From Carya illinoinensis (Eukaryota; Streptophyta; Magnoliopsida; Fagales; Juglandaceae), in the NCBI RefSeq assembly GCF_018687715.1, contig NC_056760.1, forward strand, positions 34,270,001 to 34,334,000: a stretch of DNA of 64,000 nucleotides, in the 5' to 3' direction. The translations under genes were made by a program, and so were the position numbers. Below are positions 34,261-46,270 of this stretch, in pieces; positions within the stretch are counted from its first letter, which is position 1, and every line of letters starts with the position of its first letter. The notes beneath the pieces were generated by a model. That model saw only the letters and a program-made list of their open reading frames with translations, was not told the origin of the DNA and ran no database searches.

Positions 34261-35379
34261 AGTATTTCTCTTCGTAGAGTTGGGAGTCAAACAAACTATA
34301 TATAAAATGACAATGTTCAAATCTAAATATTACATCAAGCATTACATCCAAACAAACTATGATTTACTATTTGTATAACCATATGTTTTATTAACCATCT
34401 TTTTTCTTTTTACGCATATGTTTTTCTTCCTTTTTTTTTAACATCTGAATTGGAGCAAACAAATTTGAATTCATCATTTATAATTTGACCAAATAAAATT
34501 AATCAACTAACACATAAATTTAATTCGACCATCTATAATTGGACCAATTAAAACTAATCACTACCCTATTGTACATAACCCCAATTATAAAAGTTTTCAT
34601 TTCTTTTTTCTTGTAATCTATTTCATTCTATAGATAAGTAATCAACTAACATAAATGAAATTAAAATATAATAATTCTTTGCATTCTAATAAGTGCATTC
34701 GTTCTCAAGCACATTAACCATAAACTCAAACACATCAAGTGATCAATTATAGTAGATCAATAAAAAAAATATTATGCAAATATAAAGAATATTAGCTTGA
34801 GATCAATCGGTACCTTAGAGTGAAAAGCCAAGAGATGGCAGCGTGGGACGTAGACAAGTGGAGATATAGTTTTCCAGTAGATACCGATGATGGATGCAAC
34901 AGTTTGGGGCGGAGGGTTTGATAGTTAGAAGATTGAGGGCGTCGGGTGAGGAGTTAGAGGTTGGAATTAGGGTTTGATTTTGGGCAGATAAAGAAATGAA
35001 GGGGAGAAGAGACAAGACGCTTTTTAACGTGGATTATCTAACTAACTTGTTAATAAAATTATTGATCACAATTATATTAACGGTGTTAGTAGCTAGTAAC
35101 TTAATAGTCAATAGTATGTGTATAAACTATGATAGTTAATGCATAATGATCTATTTTAATATTTTATATATGATTAATGAATAATTGTAATGGTCTATGG
35201 ATGCTTGAACCTTGGGTATCTTACAAAAAATGTAACTAACTATTTTAATTAAGTATAGAGTATATATCATTGTATATAATATAACGATTTATCATATAAT
35301 ATATTAGTTAATTGTTAGTAGTATATAAGTTAATTGTTAATAGTATATTTAATACTTTATACAGCCAATGGTCTTAATT
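34261..35379. other. Upstream non-coding region of the second hAT copy
   Basis: AT-rich, with a GC-richer purine-heavy island at 34815-35020 (equivalent in position to 26410-26660 of the first copy) that may be the old promoter. No gene seen. Confidence 0.4.
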
Positions 35380-35640
35380 AATTAGGTTAGATAAAAATTA
35401 CATAAGTAAATTATATGATAACTACTTAAAACTCATTATAAAATGCTATATGAAAAATTATTTAAAAAAGTTTATATATTTAGTTTGGCCAATTTGGTCT
35501 GGGTGGAAAATAGCGAACCAAAAATAGAAATTTTGGAATTAATGAAATCGAGATGAATCGAAAAAGTTATCGGTCTAGCTTGGATTGACCGAAATCGTCT
35601 AGTCTAATCGGATTTTTCAGGCCGAGCCGCTAACCTTACA
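35380..35640. mobile_element. hAT terminal region of the second copy
   Basis: TTAGGTTAGATAAAAATTAC followed by AT-rich sequence and a diverged GGTC-rich block (GGTCTGGGTGG, TCGGTCTAGCTTGG, GACCGAAATCG). Same order as 29620-29885 and 61975-62265. The exact terminus near GCCGCTAACCTTA is decayed. Confidence 0.55.
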
Positions 35641-35694
35641 ACCTTACTTACGCCAAACGACATATAACTCTCTTATTTTTTTTAGGAGCATCTC

Positions 35695-35885
35695 ACCCCA
35701 TATTTGAAAAGAATAGTGGTAGATACAATTATGAGTTATGTAAGTATTGTATATTCTTTTTGAAAAAGAATGAAATCTACCATTAAAAATTAATTTTTTA
35801 AGTGGATTCTATATTTACTTACTTTTTTTAAAAGTATTGTGTGACACTTCTACACTTTATGACTATAAATATCATTTCTCCGAGA
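35695..35885. mobile_element. MITE, about 190 bp
   Basis: Left part GTGGTAGATACAATTATGAG and right part ACTTTATGACTATAAATATC are imperfect inverted repeats; the inner parts TATGTAAGTATTGTATATTC and AAAGTATTGTGTGACAC mirror each other as well. Related to 60070-60275. Confidence 0.5.
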
Positions 35886-37073
35886 TGCAGAGAAACAAAG
35901 AGCATTTCGGTCATTTTTTGTTTTGATTAATGCTATATACTATATTCAAACCATATTTTTATCCCATTTAACAATCGTGTCCCCTTCCTCAATTCGTTCA
36001 TCTTGTCTATTAATATTTCTTTTACTTAGTTTTATTTTGATTTCTTCAAGGCTAAAAAAACAGAAATACAACTTTTTAGCAACTCCCAGGAGACATGCGC
36101 GGTACAACCAAATTCACAGGTCAAAAATCGATTGGAGGAAAGTGGTGGTTTTGCAAAAATACCTCGCGTGGTTCTCACGCACCGCCCACTTCTAGGCATG
36201 GTCCTCAAGTGTCACTCATTCCAGCAACTTTTCTTGACACATGCATTAGATTATCGGACTTTCCACTACCAGACCTTTCAAATTTGACATTTATGGTTGA
36301 AAAGCGACAAACGTGTTTCCTTCACTGGGAATCACATATTTCGAAATCTAACGGAGTTGGTCAAAACTATAATCCATTTTTTTCACATCTATCTTACTGT
36401 TTTTCTTTTTAGTTTCCTTATTGTTAATAATAAAAAAAAAGAGTTTTCCTCTCGAATGTTTGTTTGTAGAGGTTGAGTCTTTTATTTCTATGAATGGTGA
36501 GGTTGGGTCTTTGTTTAAGCAAAAAATATTGTCTCTTAGACATTTGTCTATAGATATTACCGGCAATTGTGAAGACTAGACAACTTACAAAAGAAAATAG
36601 TATACTGCTGGAGTTTCAAATACATTATTTTGATTTATGATGTCAGATTTGAGAATATTTCAAAATGTATCCGGTTATAAATATAAGTTTTTTTTTAATG
36701 AGTAATGATAGTTTCTTTTAAAAAAAGTGTGCCAATTTCTATCATCCTTAAATCATTTATTATTACTTTTTTAAAATAACTTAAAAATTAATATATAATA
36801 ATATCTCATCGTATTGTCACAAAACAAGAACAAGATGAATGTGAAGTATGTAATACCTTTTTCTTTAAATTATGTGACCAGATTCTATTCCATTAATCTT
36901 ACAATAGAAATACTACGTTCACAATTTTTTTTAAATAAATATAGACTCACAAATTGTGATTTGTACAATTCTAATTTTTTTTATTATAAAATACGTCTTG
37001 TACATCAAGTGAGTTCAAATTTACAAATTTATTTTCATAAGATATTTACGTGAATTCTAACTTATCTAGGCAC
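35886..37073. other. Intergenic DNA, no gene seen
   Basis: Mixed-complexity sequence. The frames at 35923-36195 and 36095-36412 show no recognisable domain. Confidence 0.4.
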
Positions 37074-37351
37074 TAGGGGTGTAAGTCGGTCGGTTAAGAT
37101 CAGTAAAACCCCTAGACTGATACATTTGAATTGAACTTAACTTAGACCGGTCGGTCTTGGTCTTAAAAAGTGTGGACTGAATCAGTCCAGTCTCAAAATT
37201 TATAAATTTTGGATTTGATTGGATCAAACTCTTATATATATTTTAAAATTTTAATATATTATTTTTATATATTAATTATATAAGTTAATGATATAATTTA
37301 AAAAAGAAAGGATGGACTAAACACTTGATCGGACCGAACGGATTTAGAGTC
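37074..37351 (+). mobile_element. hAT 5' end, truncated at PIF element 2
   Basis: Starts TAGGGGTGTAAGTCGGTCGG, a classic plant hAT terminus, followed by GACCGGTCGGTCTTGG and GATCGGACCGAACGG. The sequence stops at the left boundary of PIF element 2 and I could not find its right end beyond that element. Confidence 0.55.
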
Positions 37352-37354
37352 TTA

Positions 37355-37373
37355 GAGCATTGGCATTGGCTTC
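37355..37373 (+). repeat. Left terminal inverted repeat of PIF element 2
   Basis: GAGCATTGGCATTGGCTTC directly after the TTA target duplication. Identical, inverted, to 43630-43648. Confidence 0.92.
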
Positions 37374-38019
37374 ATCAAAGCTATCTTCAAATTTTGATGA
37401 AAAGTACATGTTTTCCATAATTCTAAAATCTTCCTATCCATAATCCCACATTGGATTAGCCATTAGATTCATCAAAATAATAATATAATATTATATTTTT
37501 AATAATAATTTTTTTTTTCATATTTTGCAATTAAACCTACTATATGTACATTAATAATTTAATTTGATATTTAAATTATTGATTTACAAGCACTAATTTT
37601 TTTTCTCAACCTAATTACCAACAAACACATTTTGTCAATCCTTCTTCTATCTAACAATCAAATATATAATAATTTAAGGAACAACAAACACATATACAAT
37701 TTGTTCAACCAAGATAAAATATTATGTTTGAAACTAACTACAAACCACCATTCTTCTCTACCTAAACTTTTACATCTACAATTCTATCCTTGGTCAAACA
37801 CATTCATTCCATCATACACAATACCCAACATTCATATCCATAATTCTTCAAACCAACTTGTAGATGTAGCTAACTGTCCTTCCTTTGCCAAGTTTTTTAG
37901 ATGTAGCTAATAGTCTTGGATTAAACCCTATAAATATATCCATTCTTGAACTACTTCCCACTCATCAAAAACCAATATTTCTTCTTCTAATTCTTCGCAT
38001 TTTTTTCTCTTATTTCCCT

Positions 38020-39312
38020 ATGGATCCCTATAGCAATACTCTTTATATGTTAGATGAAGATTATTTCGATCATGAGGATCTTATGATAGAAGCAATGGCC
38101 GTACATAGACAACAACGTGCAACTCTTGGAGCATCTTCTTCACGTCGTCCTAATTCTCAACCTCGTATGTTCATTCGACACAATCCATTGGAAGGTCACG
38201 AACGCCTTTGGAATGATTACTTTGCTCAACCACCAATATATCCGCCAAACGTTTTTAGGAGGCGATTTCGAATGAATCGTGATCTTTTTTTATGTATATA
38301 TTCTGCAGTTGTCACTCATGATGATTAATTTATCCAAAAGAGAGACGCCAGTGGGAGGCTTGGATTGTCCTTACTTCAAAAGATGACTGCGGCAATTAGG
38401 ATGCTCGTATATGGGGCAACAGCAGATCTTATGGATGAGTATGTAAGAATTGGAGAAAGTACTGCACGGTTGAGTATGAAGAAATTTGTAAAGGCGATCG
38501 TGTCAATCTTTGGGGGTGAGTACTTGAGGTCTCCAACCAGCAATGATATAGCAAGGTTACTAGAAGTTGGACAAAGGCGTGGATTTCCAGGAATGTTGGG
38601 TAGCATTGATTGCATGCACTGGAAATGGAATAATTGTCCTAGTGCTTGGAAAGGTATGTACTCTGGTCACGTAAATGAACCAACTATTATTTTGGAAGCT
38701 GTTGCCTCTTATAATCTTTGGATATGGCATGCTTTTTTTGGTTTACCTGGGTCTCATAATGACATCAACGTACTTGATCGATCTTTTGTTTTTGCTGCGT
38801 TGGCCGAAGGTCGTGGTCCTCCATGCAACTATACTATCAATGGTCACGAGTACACAATGGGATATTATCTTGCTGATGGTATATATCCTTCGTGGGCAAC
38901 ATTAGTAAAAACAATTCCTGCTCCACATGGGAAAAAGAAAAAATATTTTGCTGCTTGCTAGGAGTCTGCAAGGAAAGATGTCGAACGTGCGTTCAGAGTA
39001 CTCCAATCTAGATTTGCAATTGTGCGTGGACCTGCAAGGTATTTCCAACTTGAAGTTCTAAAAGATATTATGTACGCATGCATTATCTTGCACAATATGA
39101 TTGTTGAAGATGAACGTCATCTATATCTCGGGGTTAACCAATTCAATTATGAAGCCAATGATGATACTCCATCCGAGCCAATTTCACGTAATAATATACC
39201 TGAATTCATGGGGTTCATTGCCCAACATCATCGTATTAGAGATAGAGGCACTCATTCTCAACTCCAAGCCGACCTTATCGAGCACTTATGGAATATGCAT
39301 GGCCGAGCATAA
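38020..39312 (+). pseudogene. PIF/Harbinger transposase (DDE_Tnp_4), two in-frame stops
   Basis: One continuous frame of 430 codons from ATG at 38020 to TAA at 39312, interrupted only by TAA at 38326 (Tyr expected in DDYFIQKRD) and TAG at 38959 (Gln expected in CQESARKD, a single C-to-T change). N-terminal helices contain FIRHNPLEGHERLWNDYF and PPNVFRRRFRMNRDLFL. The catalytic triad is present: Asp in MLGSIDCMHWKW, Asp in PGSHNDINVLDRS, Glu in ARKDVERAFRVLQSRF. ILEAVASYNLWIWHAFFG and ADGIYPSWATLVKTI are family hallmarks. It would cut and rejoin DNA at the terminal repeats with target TTA. Confidence 0.9.
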
Positions 39313-39439
39313 TATGGATTTCTTGAAAAGCCAATGTCATCTTTGTTGGTGTATTGTAGTGCTCATTAAAATTCAACTTCTTTTTATGACTTCCTTTTTA
39401 TTATTTTAATGTTGAGAACCTATCACTAGTTTGTTTAAT

Positions 39440-39622
39440 TGAAGGCAATATCACTTGTTCCTTTTATTAACTTACATGGATATATATATATATATATATA
39501 TATTTATATTGAAGGCAGTATATATTGTACATTTTATTAACTTTTTTTGGATACATATATATATATATATTTATATTGAACGTCGAACGTGTATATTAGT
39601 GAGTATAATTGACTTTTTTTGG

Positions 39623-39655
<33 letters not shown>

Positions 39656-39770
39656 GTCAAGGCAGTATATAAATTGTGCCTTTTATTAACTGTAATGGAT
39701 ATATTTATATTTATATCCATTGAAGGCAGTTGCACAATATGCTTTTTTTGGATATAAATATGAGACATAC
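39440..39770. repeat. Minisatellite of about 85-bp units with (AT)n cores
   Basis: Four units share TTGAAGGCAGTATATATTGT, CCTTTTATTAAC and TTTTTTTGGATATATATAT. AT tracts differ in length between units. It lies just 3' of the PIF element 2 transposase, between the convergent genes. Confidence 0.8.
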
Positions 39771-40412
39771 AGCTGCAACATCTTCTTAAATAGAAATACA
39801 AATTCAGTGGATTAAAAACTACACATCTCGTATAAAACCAGCTTCTTAAAAGCTGGATTTATCTCTACACAACTCTTAAAATTCAGATTCTAAAACTGGT
39901 ACACAATATCACTCATACATCTCGTATGGACCTAATAAAACCTACAAACTATACTATTGACTGCAACTATACAGCTGCAACATTTGGAGCCAATAAACCT
40001 TCACAAATTCAGCTTGCATGACATAAAAAATCCAGCTTCAAAACAGGAAAAAAAAAGCAATCGGAAAAGCATACAAAAACAGCCTAACTAAATGACACCA
40101 TTATCATATATATTGTCTACAAACAGATCCCACAGACAAGTTTAAGAATACAACCTCCATTCCCCAAATACTTCCAACAAATACAAGTTGCATCACATAC
40201 AAACAGATCCACAAACACTTCCAAAAAATGGGTACTTCACAGATTTTCTATCCACAAAACCAAGTCCAAAAACTAAACTAACATTCAGAAATTCCAAAGT
40301 ATTTCCATTCAAAAAAATAGAAAGTCATCCATTATCATAGTGGCTGCCCAGCCACATGCTTCATTATGAAGTCTTGTGGCTAAGCAGCCACTACAAGCTG
40401 GAAATCAGAAAG

Positions 40413-41447
40413 TCATTCGGATATACCATCTTCATCACTCATTGACTCTTCCCAAATTTTTTTCTGAACTTTACGGAAGTAGGTTTGCTGCATGGCATTC
40501 ATACCAGAAAGATCCTTGCCCATCATCTCAGCATCAAACTTTCTTTTATCAAGATCCAGTTGTGCACCTCTATCGCGATCAGCCTTCGTCTGCCATTCTC
40601 TTCTCTCCGCCATGAACAATCGTCTATCCTCGGTCATTGCTCCTAATGTCGTGTTGAACTCAGCATCAGATTGTTCTTGTGCCTTCCGCTTCTTCAAGCT
40701 TTCCTTTTCAGCCTTTTTTCCAGCAGGCCTTTCAACATTTTCTTCCACAACATTGCCCAAAACTTCACTTGACTGCTCATTAGAAGGTTGTCTATCGACA
40801 GGCTTTCTCCTCATATTCAGCGTACTCATGTGTTGATGCCATTTGGGTTGGTGCCTCAAAAGATTCCAAGAATGCTCTAATGTGAAGTTCCCTCGTTCCA
40901 TCTCTTTGTACAATATCTTTGCTCTTTCAATCTGAAAATTTTTTTAAAAAATAGTGTCAGCTTCTTAAATCTTACGTAAATAGACCACATTATTAAAGGA
41001 AAATAGTACATACCTTATCTTGCTCGGTCGCACCACTCGGGTGCAATGACTCAACTTGTGCTAAATATGCAAAAAACTTATTTGTGTATTTTTGAATCAT
41101 GAACCAACGATTGATCAATGACCCAACCGAATGGTTCACATTATGTGGTTTCTTATATTCGTGGTAAAAATCAGAAATCCGCTCCCACATTTGAGTGGAT
41201 TTCTGATCAGTTCTCCGGATGGCATCAATACTAATGTTCAGCCAGAGACAAGTACGTTATCCTCCTCAACAGTGAAAGAAGCTCCACTTTGAACTTTTTT
41301 TGTTGGAGGCCTCTTTTCACCGTGAAGGGGAGTTGGGCTGACCAAAGTATTAGAACGGGGTGTGAATGTTGGAGTGGTAATAGGACATTCTCCTCCACTT
41401 TGTAAGAGAGTGGTGAAGAATGGGTCCTCCTCCAAAAGATTGTCCAT
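40413..41447 (-). pseudogene. PIF/Harbinger ORF1 (Myb/SANT-like), one frameshift
   Basis: Exon 1 runs 41447 to 41014, exon 2 from 40931 to 40413, with a GTATGT donor and TTTTCAG acceptor. It begins MDNLLEEDPFFTTLLQSGGE, has SFTVEEDNVLVS, then at about 41240 a deletion of roughly four bases shifts frame before LNISIDAIRRTDQKSTQMW, ERISDFYHEYKKPHNV, SLINRWFMIQKYTNKFF. Exon 2 gives FTLEHSWNLLRHQPKWHQH, then a charged helix and MNAMQQTYFRKVQKKIWEE. Compared with 15473-16518 the domain order and intron position are the same. Confidence 0.85.
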
Positions 41448-43629
41448 CCTTTAAAAATTACAATTTTTAAGTTGTCAGACACAACCAAATTCATCACAAT
41501 AAACAAGGCATGGAATTCAAAAATGACTGCAATTGAAAAATATAATACCTAAACAAGACAGAACAGCTTACAGAAAAACTGTATAACAAAATCAGAAAAT
41601 TCGTATAAATAAATGACTGCAAAACAGATCCCAAAAAAAAAGAACAAAAACAGAATTCACAAGCAGTACATACAACGTATTTTGCATTAAACAAGGTCCA
41701 GTAAGACAGTTTACAGCAAAACAGTATAAAAAAAATAGAAAAACAGTAGATCCACAAGCACTTATTTAAGGCATATCAAATTCAGGTCATATATGGAAAC
41801 CAAGTTTTCCATAGACAGAAAGACAGTATAAAAATTCAGTTTACAATTTAATTGAATATGAGACTTAAAATTTATTACTGACTATAAAACTCCAATATTG
41901 CTATGTGAATGACCTACTGTTCTCCTTGCAAACAAGCAACATTCTTAGAGCAGCTTTGTTTCAGTAAGAGTTATGTAATCTAAAGATATTCCTCAATTTT
42001 ACAATTTGAAATTTGAAATTCAAATTAAGAAAGAAAATATTGGAAACCTTCTCTGTATTTATTAGGAATGGAATAACCTGCTCTATCATATGGGGGATTA
42101 ACAAAAACCTCACACAAGAACTTCCAAGATCGAATAGTGCAACTAAAAACAAAACAATTGGAAGACTCCATCAATTTTTTAATGGAAGAATCAGTTGAGG
42201 AAGCACAACTTCTAAAAGCTTATTAGGGGAAGTGCTTTCACACAATATTACAAAAGCTTATTAGGAACCTCTAAGTTCTAAAACAGTAGATCCACAAGCA
42301 ATTTTCCAAATGGGTCCATACAAAAACAGTAGATCCACAAGCACTTTTTCAAATGGGTCCTTAACAATTTAATCGACCTCTTTGAACTAACATATTGGAT
42401 GTTTTATACTAATCATGCATCATGGCATTCTTTACATTACCAACCTCACCAAGTTTTAAAAATAGATGCTGCATGTCATTGTTCATGAGGAAAAACTCCA
42501 AACACAAACAAGAACAAACCAAATTCTTCCAAACAAACACAAGCAAGAACACAAGCATGTCATTCTTACATTATCAAATAATAGTGTCCAATTCAAATCA
42601 GTTACATCCAATTGATCTGCATGTTGGATGTAGTTTCCAATAGTAACAAACCAAAGATGATAGTCAAATCTACCCACTCACACACAAGAACAACAGACTC
42701 CAAAATATTCATCAATGGGAAAAATAAAAATTTATGAACAACAGACTCAACAATATCACTTGCTCATCATCCCGAAGCAAATATACCACCATACACATAA
42801 CCATATTCATCAATTGCTAGGAAAGAACTCCATATAACCGAGTGCATACAAAACCAATTCACACATAGCCACACAAATCTTCCTATAGGCAACAATACAT
42901 TACAGATCCAACAACTACAATACCAGAATGAGTGTGGTTGCTTGAGCCGAATGGACTGACTGCACCTTAGAAAATCTGCAAGAAATTCACAAAATCAATG
43001 ACCCAACATCAGTCGAATGCTCAGTAACCATTTATTTTTTCCACCCAAACATCCGAAAGCAAAAGCCCCAATCGGGGCTGAATGGAAATAAAAAACCGAT
43101 CCAAGATTAGGGTTCAAAAAGAAAAGCAATCGGCCAAACCTGAAATCGGATGCCTTCCGCACGAATCTGATCTGCTTGAAACCGGTAGAAGAAACTCCCG
43201 AATGATTCTGCACCAAGAATCCAAGGAAGAATAAAAAAAAGCTTAAAAACGAGAGAAAGAGAGAAAGTGGGAGAGAAAACAAACCGGCTTCCTTTGGAGA
43301 AGAAGATCGTGTAGAGCCGAGTGTTCTTGCCGTTGAAGAATCGAATGGCTGCGAAGATTCGAAGTGTAGAGCCAAAGGGATTGGGAGAAATGAAAATGAG
43401 AGAAATGGGGAGAGAAAATGCGGGGAGGAAACGGGGAGAGAGGGAAACGAAAAGTGACCGCAGATAAATAAAATAGACTAAAATAATATGAAGATGAGTG
43501 CACAGTAGCACTTCAAATATGAAAGACCCGGTACATTTACTGTAGGTCAAAATTACCCATTTCTGAGTTTGACTAATCCAATACAGTATTTTTTTCTTGG
43601 ATTCATCTATGTTTGCATTTGGCATTATC
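41448..43629. other. PIF element 2 right arm, non-coding
   Basis: Leader and promoter side of ORF1. It contains duplicated phrases such as ACAGTAGATCCACAAGCA (41743, 42284 and 42329). Open frames at 42995-43643 on the minus strand are Ser/Phe/Leu-rich by composition and carry no domain. Confidence 0.5.
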
Positions 43630-43648
43630 GAAGCCAATGCCAATGCTC
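43630..43648 (-). repeat. Right terminal inverted repeat of PIF element 2
   Basis: GAAGCCAATGCCAATGCTC followed by the TTA target duplication. Confidence 0.92.
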
Positions 43649-43651
43649 TTA

Positions 43652-44013
43652 GACCCTATTTAGTATTTAGCACCGCGCCATTTCTGAAGCATACAGGATG
43701 CTGCGCCAAAAACAAAGGTGGTGTTATCCCTTTGTCAGGGAAATATCTCCATCCTTTTGTCCTTTAAGGTGAAGGAGGTGAAGTAAACTACGTGCCTCCT
43801 CCATCGCCCTTTCAAATTTGACGGTCATGATCAAACAGCTCATCTGTAATTTTATACAATGCCAGGGGTTATTGTTATCAAAACCTAATTGGATATTTCT
43901 ACTCAGGCTTCTCGCTCTCCCATAAATATCTTTAGGTTATAATCGAGAGAGCGCCCATCTTCTCCTTAGAACCTTATCTGTTGGAAGTAGGAGCTAGAGC
44001 AACGAGACCAACC
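43652..44013 (+). promoter_or_regulatory. CP29 promoter and 5' leader
   Basis: Only 362 bp separate the PIF element from the CP29 ATG. A TATA-like CATAAATATC at 43921-43930 is followed about 85 bp later by the start codon, which has the favourable context CAACCATGTC. No other element is assigned. Any distal regulatory sequence now lies beyond the 6.3-kb insertion. Confidence 0.4.
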
Positions 44014-46270
44014 ATGTCTGCCACCGCTTCTTCCCTTGCACTACCATCTCTCACACCCAAGACCCTTTTCCTCTGCAATTCCAAACCCACTTCCCTCTCT
44101 CTGTTCTCTCTTTCCCCTTCTCTCATCCTTCGTTGTAAGCCCATTTCCGTTTCCGCTTCCTTTCTTCGCTCTGCGCCTGTCTTCCACACCCAGCCATCCC
44201 GGTTCGTCCGGAACGTCACCCTTTCGTCCGATTTTGACCAAGAAGAGGAGGTCGAGGAAAGAGGCTTCTCCCCTGACCTCAAACTCTTCGTGGGTAATCT
44301 TCCTTTTAGTGTTGACAGTGCTCAGCTCGCCGGGTTGTTCGAAAGCGCTGGAAATGTTGAAATGGTCGAGGTATTATTTTTTTTCCAAACTTTATTTTTC
44401 CACTCCAAGTATGTGTATGCTATAAAGGTTTGTTGTTTACTTAAAAATAAAAGGTTGGTTTTTAATTTTTGATTTCTTGTGTGTGTCAGAGTCAGTGGTC
44501 TGCCTTTGTTTTCTTTTGGATTAAATTGTTTCTCGAAATATTGGCTGTGGGAAAAGCAAAATATATTCTCGGGATTCTAACACAAGAAACCTGCTTATAA
44601 TTAGATGTGCTGAAGTCTTTGTCATTATAGGTGATTTATGACAAGACTACTGGAAGAAGCAGAGGATTTGGTTTTGTGACAATGTCTACGGTTGAGGAAA
44701 CTGAAGTTGCTGCTCAACAGTTCAATGGCTATGTAAGCACACGTTCCATGTACTTGGTTTTATTAGGCGTTCTATTTCTTTGGTTTTGAATCTTATTTGG
44801 TGTGAAGCATGCTCTTTCAGAAGTTTCATCGAAGTAATTGCTGAGTATCAAATTTCCGGTTTACTTGTCTTGTTTTATATTTCTTGAGCACTGGGTGGGT
44901 TTATTGCATCTGAGCAAAACTTCCTGACATTTGACAGGAACTCGATGGGAGACCATTGAGGGTGAATGCTGGACCTCCTCCACCTAGGAGGGAGGATTCC
45001 TCCTTTAGAGGTACCAGAGGTGGGTCAAGTTTTGGTGGTGGCCAAGGTGGCCCCAGCTCTGGTGGTGGCTACCGTGTTCATGTGGGTAACCTTGCATGGG
45101 GTGTTGATGATTTGGCGCTTCAGAGTTTGTTTAGTGAGCAAGGAAAGGTCGTTGAAGCGAGGGTGATTTACGACAGGGAGAGTGGCAGATCAAGAGGTTT
45201 TGGTTTTGTAACCTTCAGCTCTTCCGCAGAGGTCAACAATGCTATTGAATCCTTGGATGGCGTTGTAAGTATAGTAGCACCTTAGCTATTGTTATATTTC
45301 ATATGATGGGTGAATCTGTTGTTTGATGTATGTGCGCGTTTCTTTTTATTTTTGAGTTACATTGAAATGTTTGGTTGATCATTAATATTAATTATCAATC
45401 TTGCTTGGTTCTTTTCAGTCCCTTTTTTTCCATTGTTAATCAACATTTACCAAATCATATCGTAGTGTATAATTGAAATTAGTTGGTCAGGATACACTGA
45501 TAATTTACAGTTGTCATAACTTATCACCTGAAGTTTGGTTGTATTGGGCACACGATTGATTAAAGTTCCTTGTAAGTAGTAGTTCTGTAAACAAAAAGTG
45601 TCTGGTAAATATATTTTTCTGGATCTCATTCATCCGTCTGGACGGATTGTAAGATTCATTGATTTCGTGTTGTGTGCATGTAAATCTTGGAAAACTAGTC
45701 CTGTTTTTTATTATGTGAGTTTATATTACGAGTAGCCAGATAATTAAAAGAATTTTTTATGAGAACTCCTGTCACATCAATAGATAACCACTAACGTTGT
45801 TTGGCATATTAATCTGGGTATGAAAACTTGTTTGTTTGACACGTGCATTGCTCATTGATCATCATTTATGTAATATGTTTGTGTGTATGCACGCATGTAT
45901 GTATGAATGCATCTATTTATATCTATATCTATGGAGTACGTATTCTCAGAATCACGAGTGTCACTCATTCCTTGAGAGTGAAGTTCTCAGAGTTTTGAGC
46001 CATTTTTGACATATCTTTTAATATTTTAAAGATAGTGAATAAATCCAAAAGTCCCAAATCAGGATCTCATTTTCTTGCCAAGTCAAATCACCAATCTTGA
46101 CTTGATTTGGATTTGGTGCTTTCAGCTATATAGTATCACAGTAATTTTTATACATTTTCTATCCAACTATATTTACAATTTTTCATTGTGAAAATTTGTT
46201 GGTGTAGGACTTAAATGGCAGAGCACTACGTGTGAGTGCAGCGGAAGCAAGGCCAAGACGTCAATTTTGA
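44014..46270 (+). CDS. CP29B: Chloroplast 29-kDa ribonucleoprotein, CP29 type, two RRMs
   Basis: Four exons: 44014-44370, 44631-44732, 44938-45264 and 46208-46270, all GT-AG and all phase 0, giving 282 residues. Residues 1-65 are Ser/Thr-rich with few acids, a chloroplast transit peptide. An acidic patch ([10 protein letters not shown]) precedes RRM1 (about 92-168) with RNP2 LFVGNLPF and RNP1 RGFGFVTM. A Gly/Ser-rich linker ([17 protein letters not shown]) leads to RRM2 (about 202-277) with RNP2 VHVGNLAW and RNP1 RGFGFVTF; the end is ARPRRQF. Such cpRNPs bind plastid mRNAs and help their stability and editing. Length and C-terminus match Arabidopsis At2g37220 (about 289 residues). Reading through intron 3 would stop at 45285, removing the end of RRM2. 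The ATG at 44014 is the first one in frame. Confidence 0.92.

Larger units (their letters stand above)
37355..43648. mobile_element. Complete PIF/Harbinger element 2, 6294 bp
   Basis: Left end GAGCATTGGCATTGGCTTC at 37355-37373 and its exact inverted copy at 43630-43648 form 19-bp perfect terminal inverted repeats. TTA at 37352-37354 and 43649-43651 is the 3-bp target duplication diagnostic of PIF/Harbinger. A second shared motif, ATTGGATTAG, lies about 80 bp inside the left end and 70 bp inside the right end in inverted orientation. Transposase (+, 38020-39312) and Myb-like ORF1 (-, 41447-40413) converge, the usual PIF layout. The transposase has only two in-frame stops and ORF1 one frameshift, so the element is recently inactivated, or mobile in trans. 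Confidence 0.92.

Noticed and set aside
42995..43643. Minus-strand Phe/Ser/Leu-rich frames resembling membrane proteins
   Set aside because: They lie in the non-coding arm of PIF element 2 and reflect GAGAAA-type purine-rich composition.
43974..44282. Antisense and alternative-frame ORFs over CP29 exon 1
   Set aside because: Shadows of the transit peptide exon; no domain and no matching splice signals.
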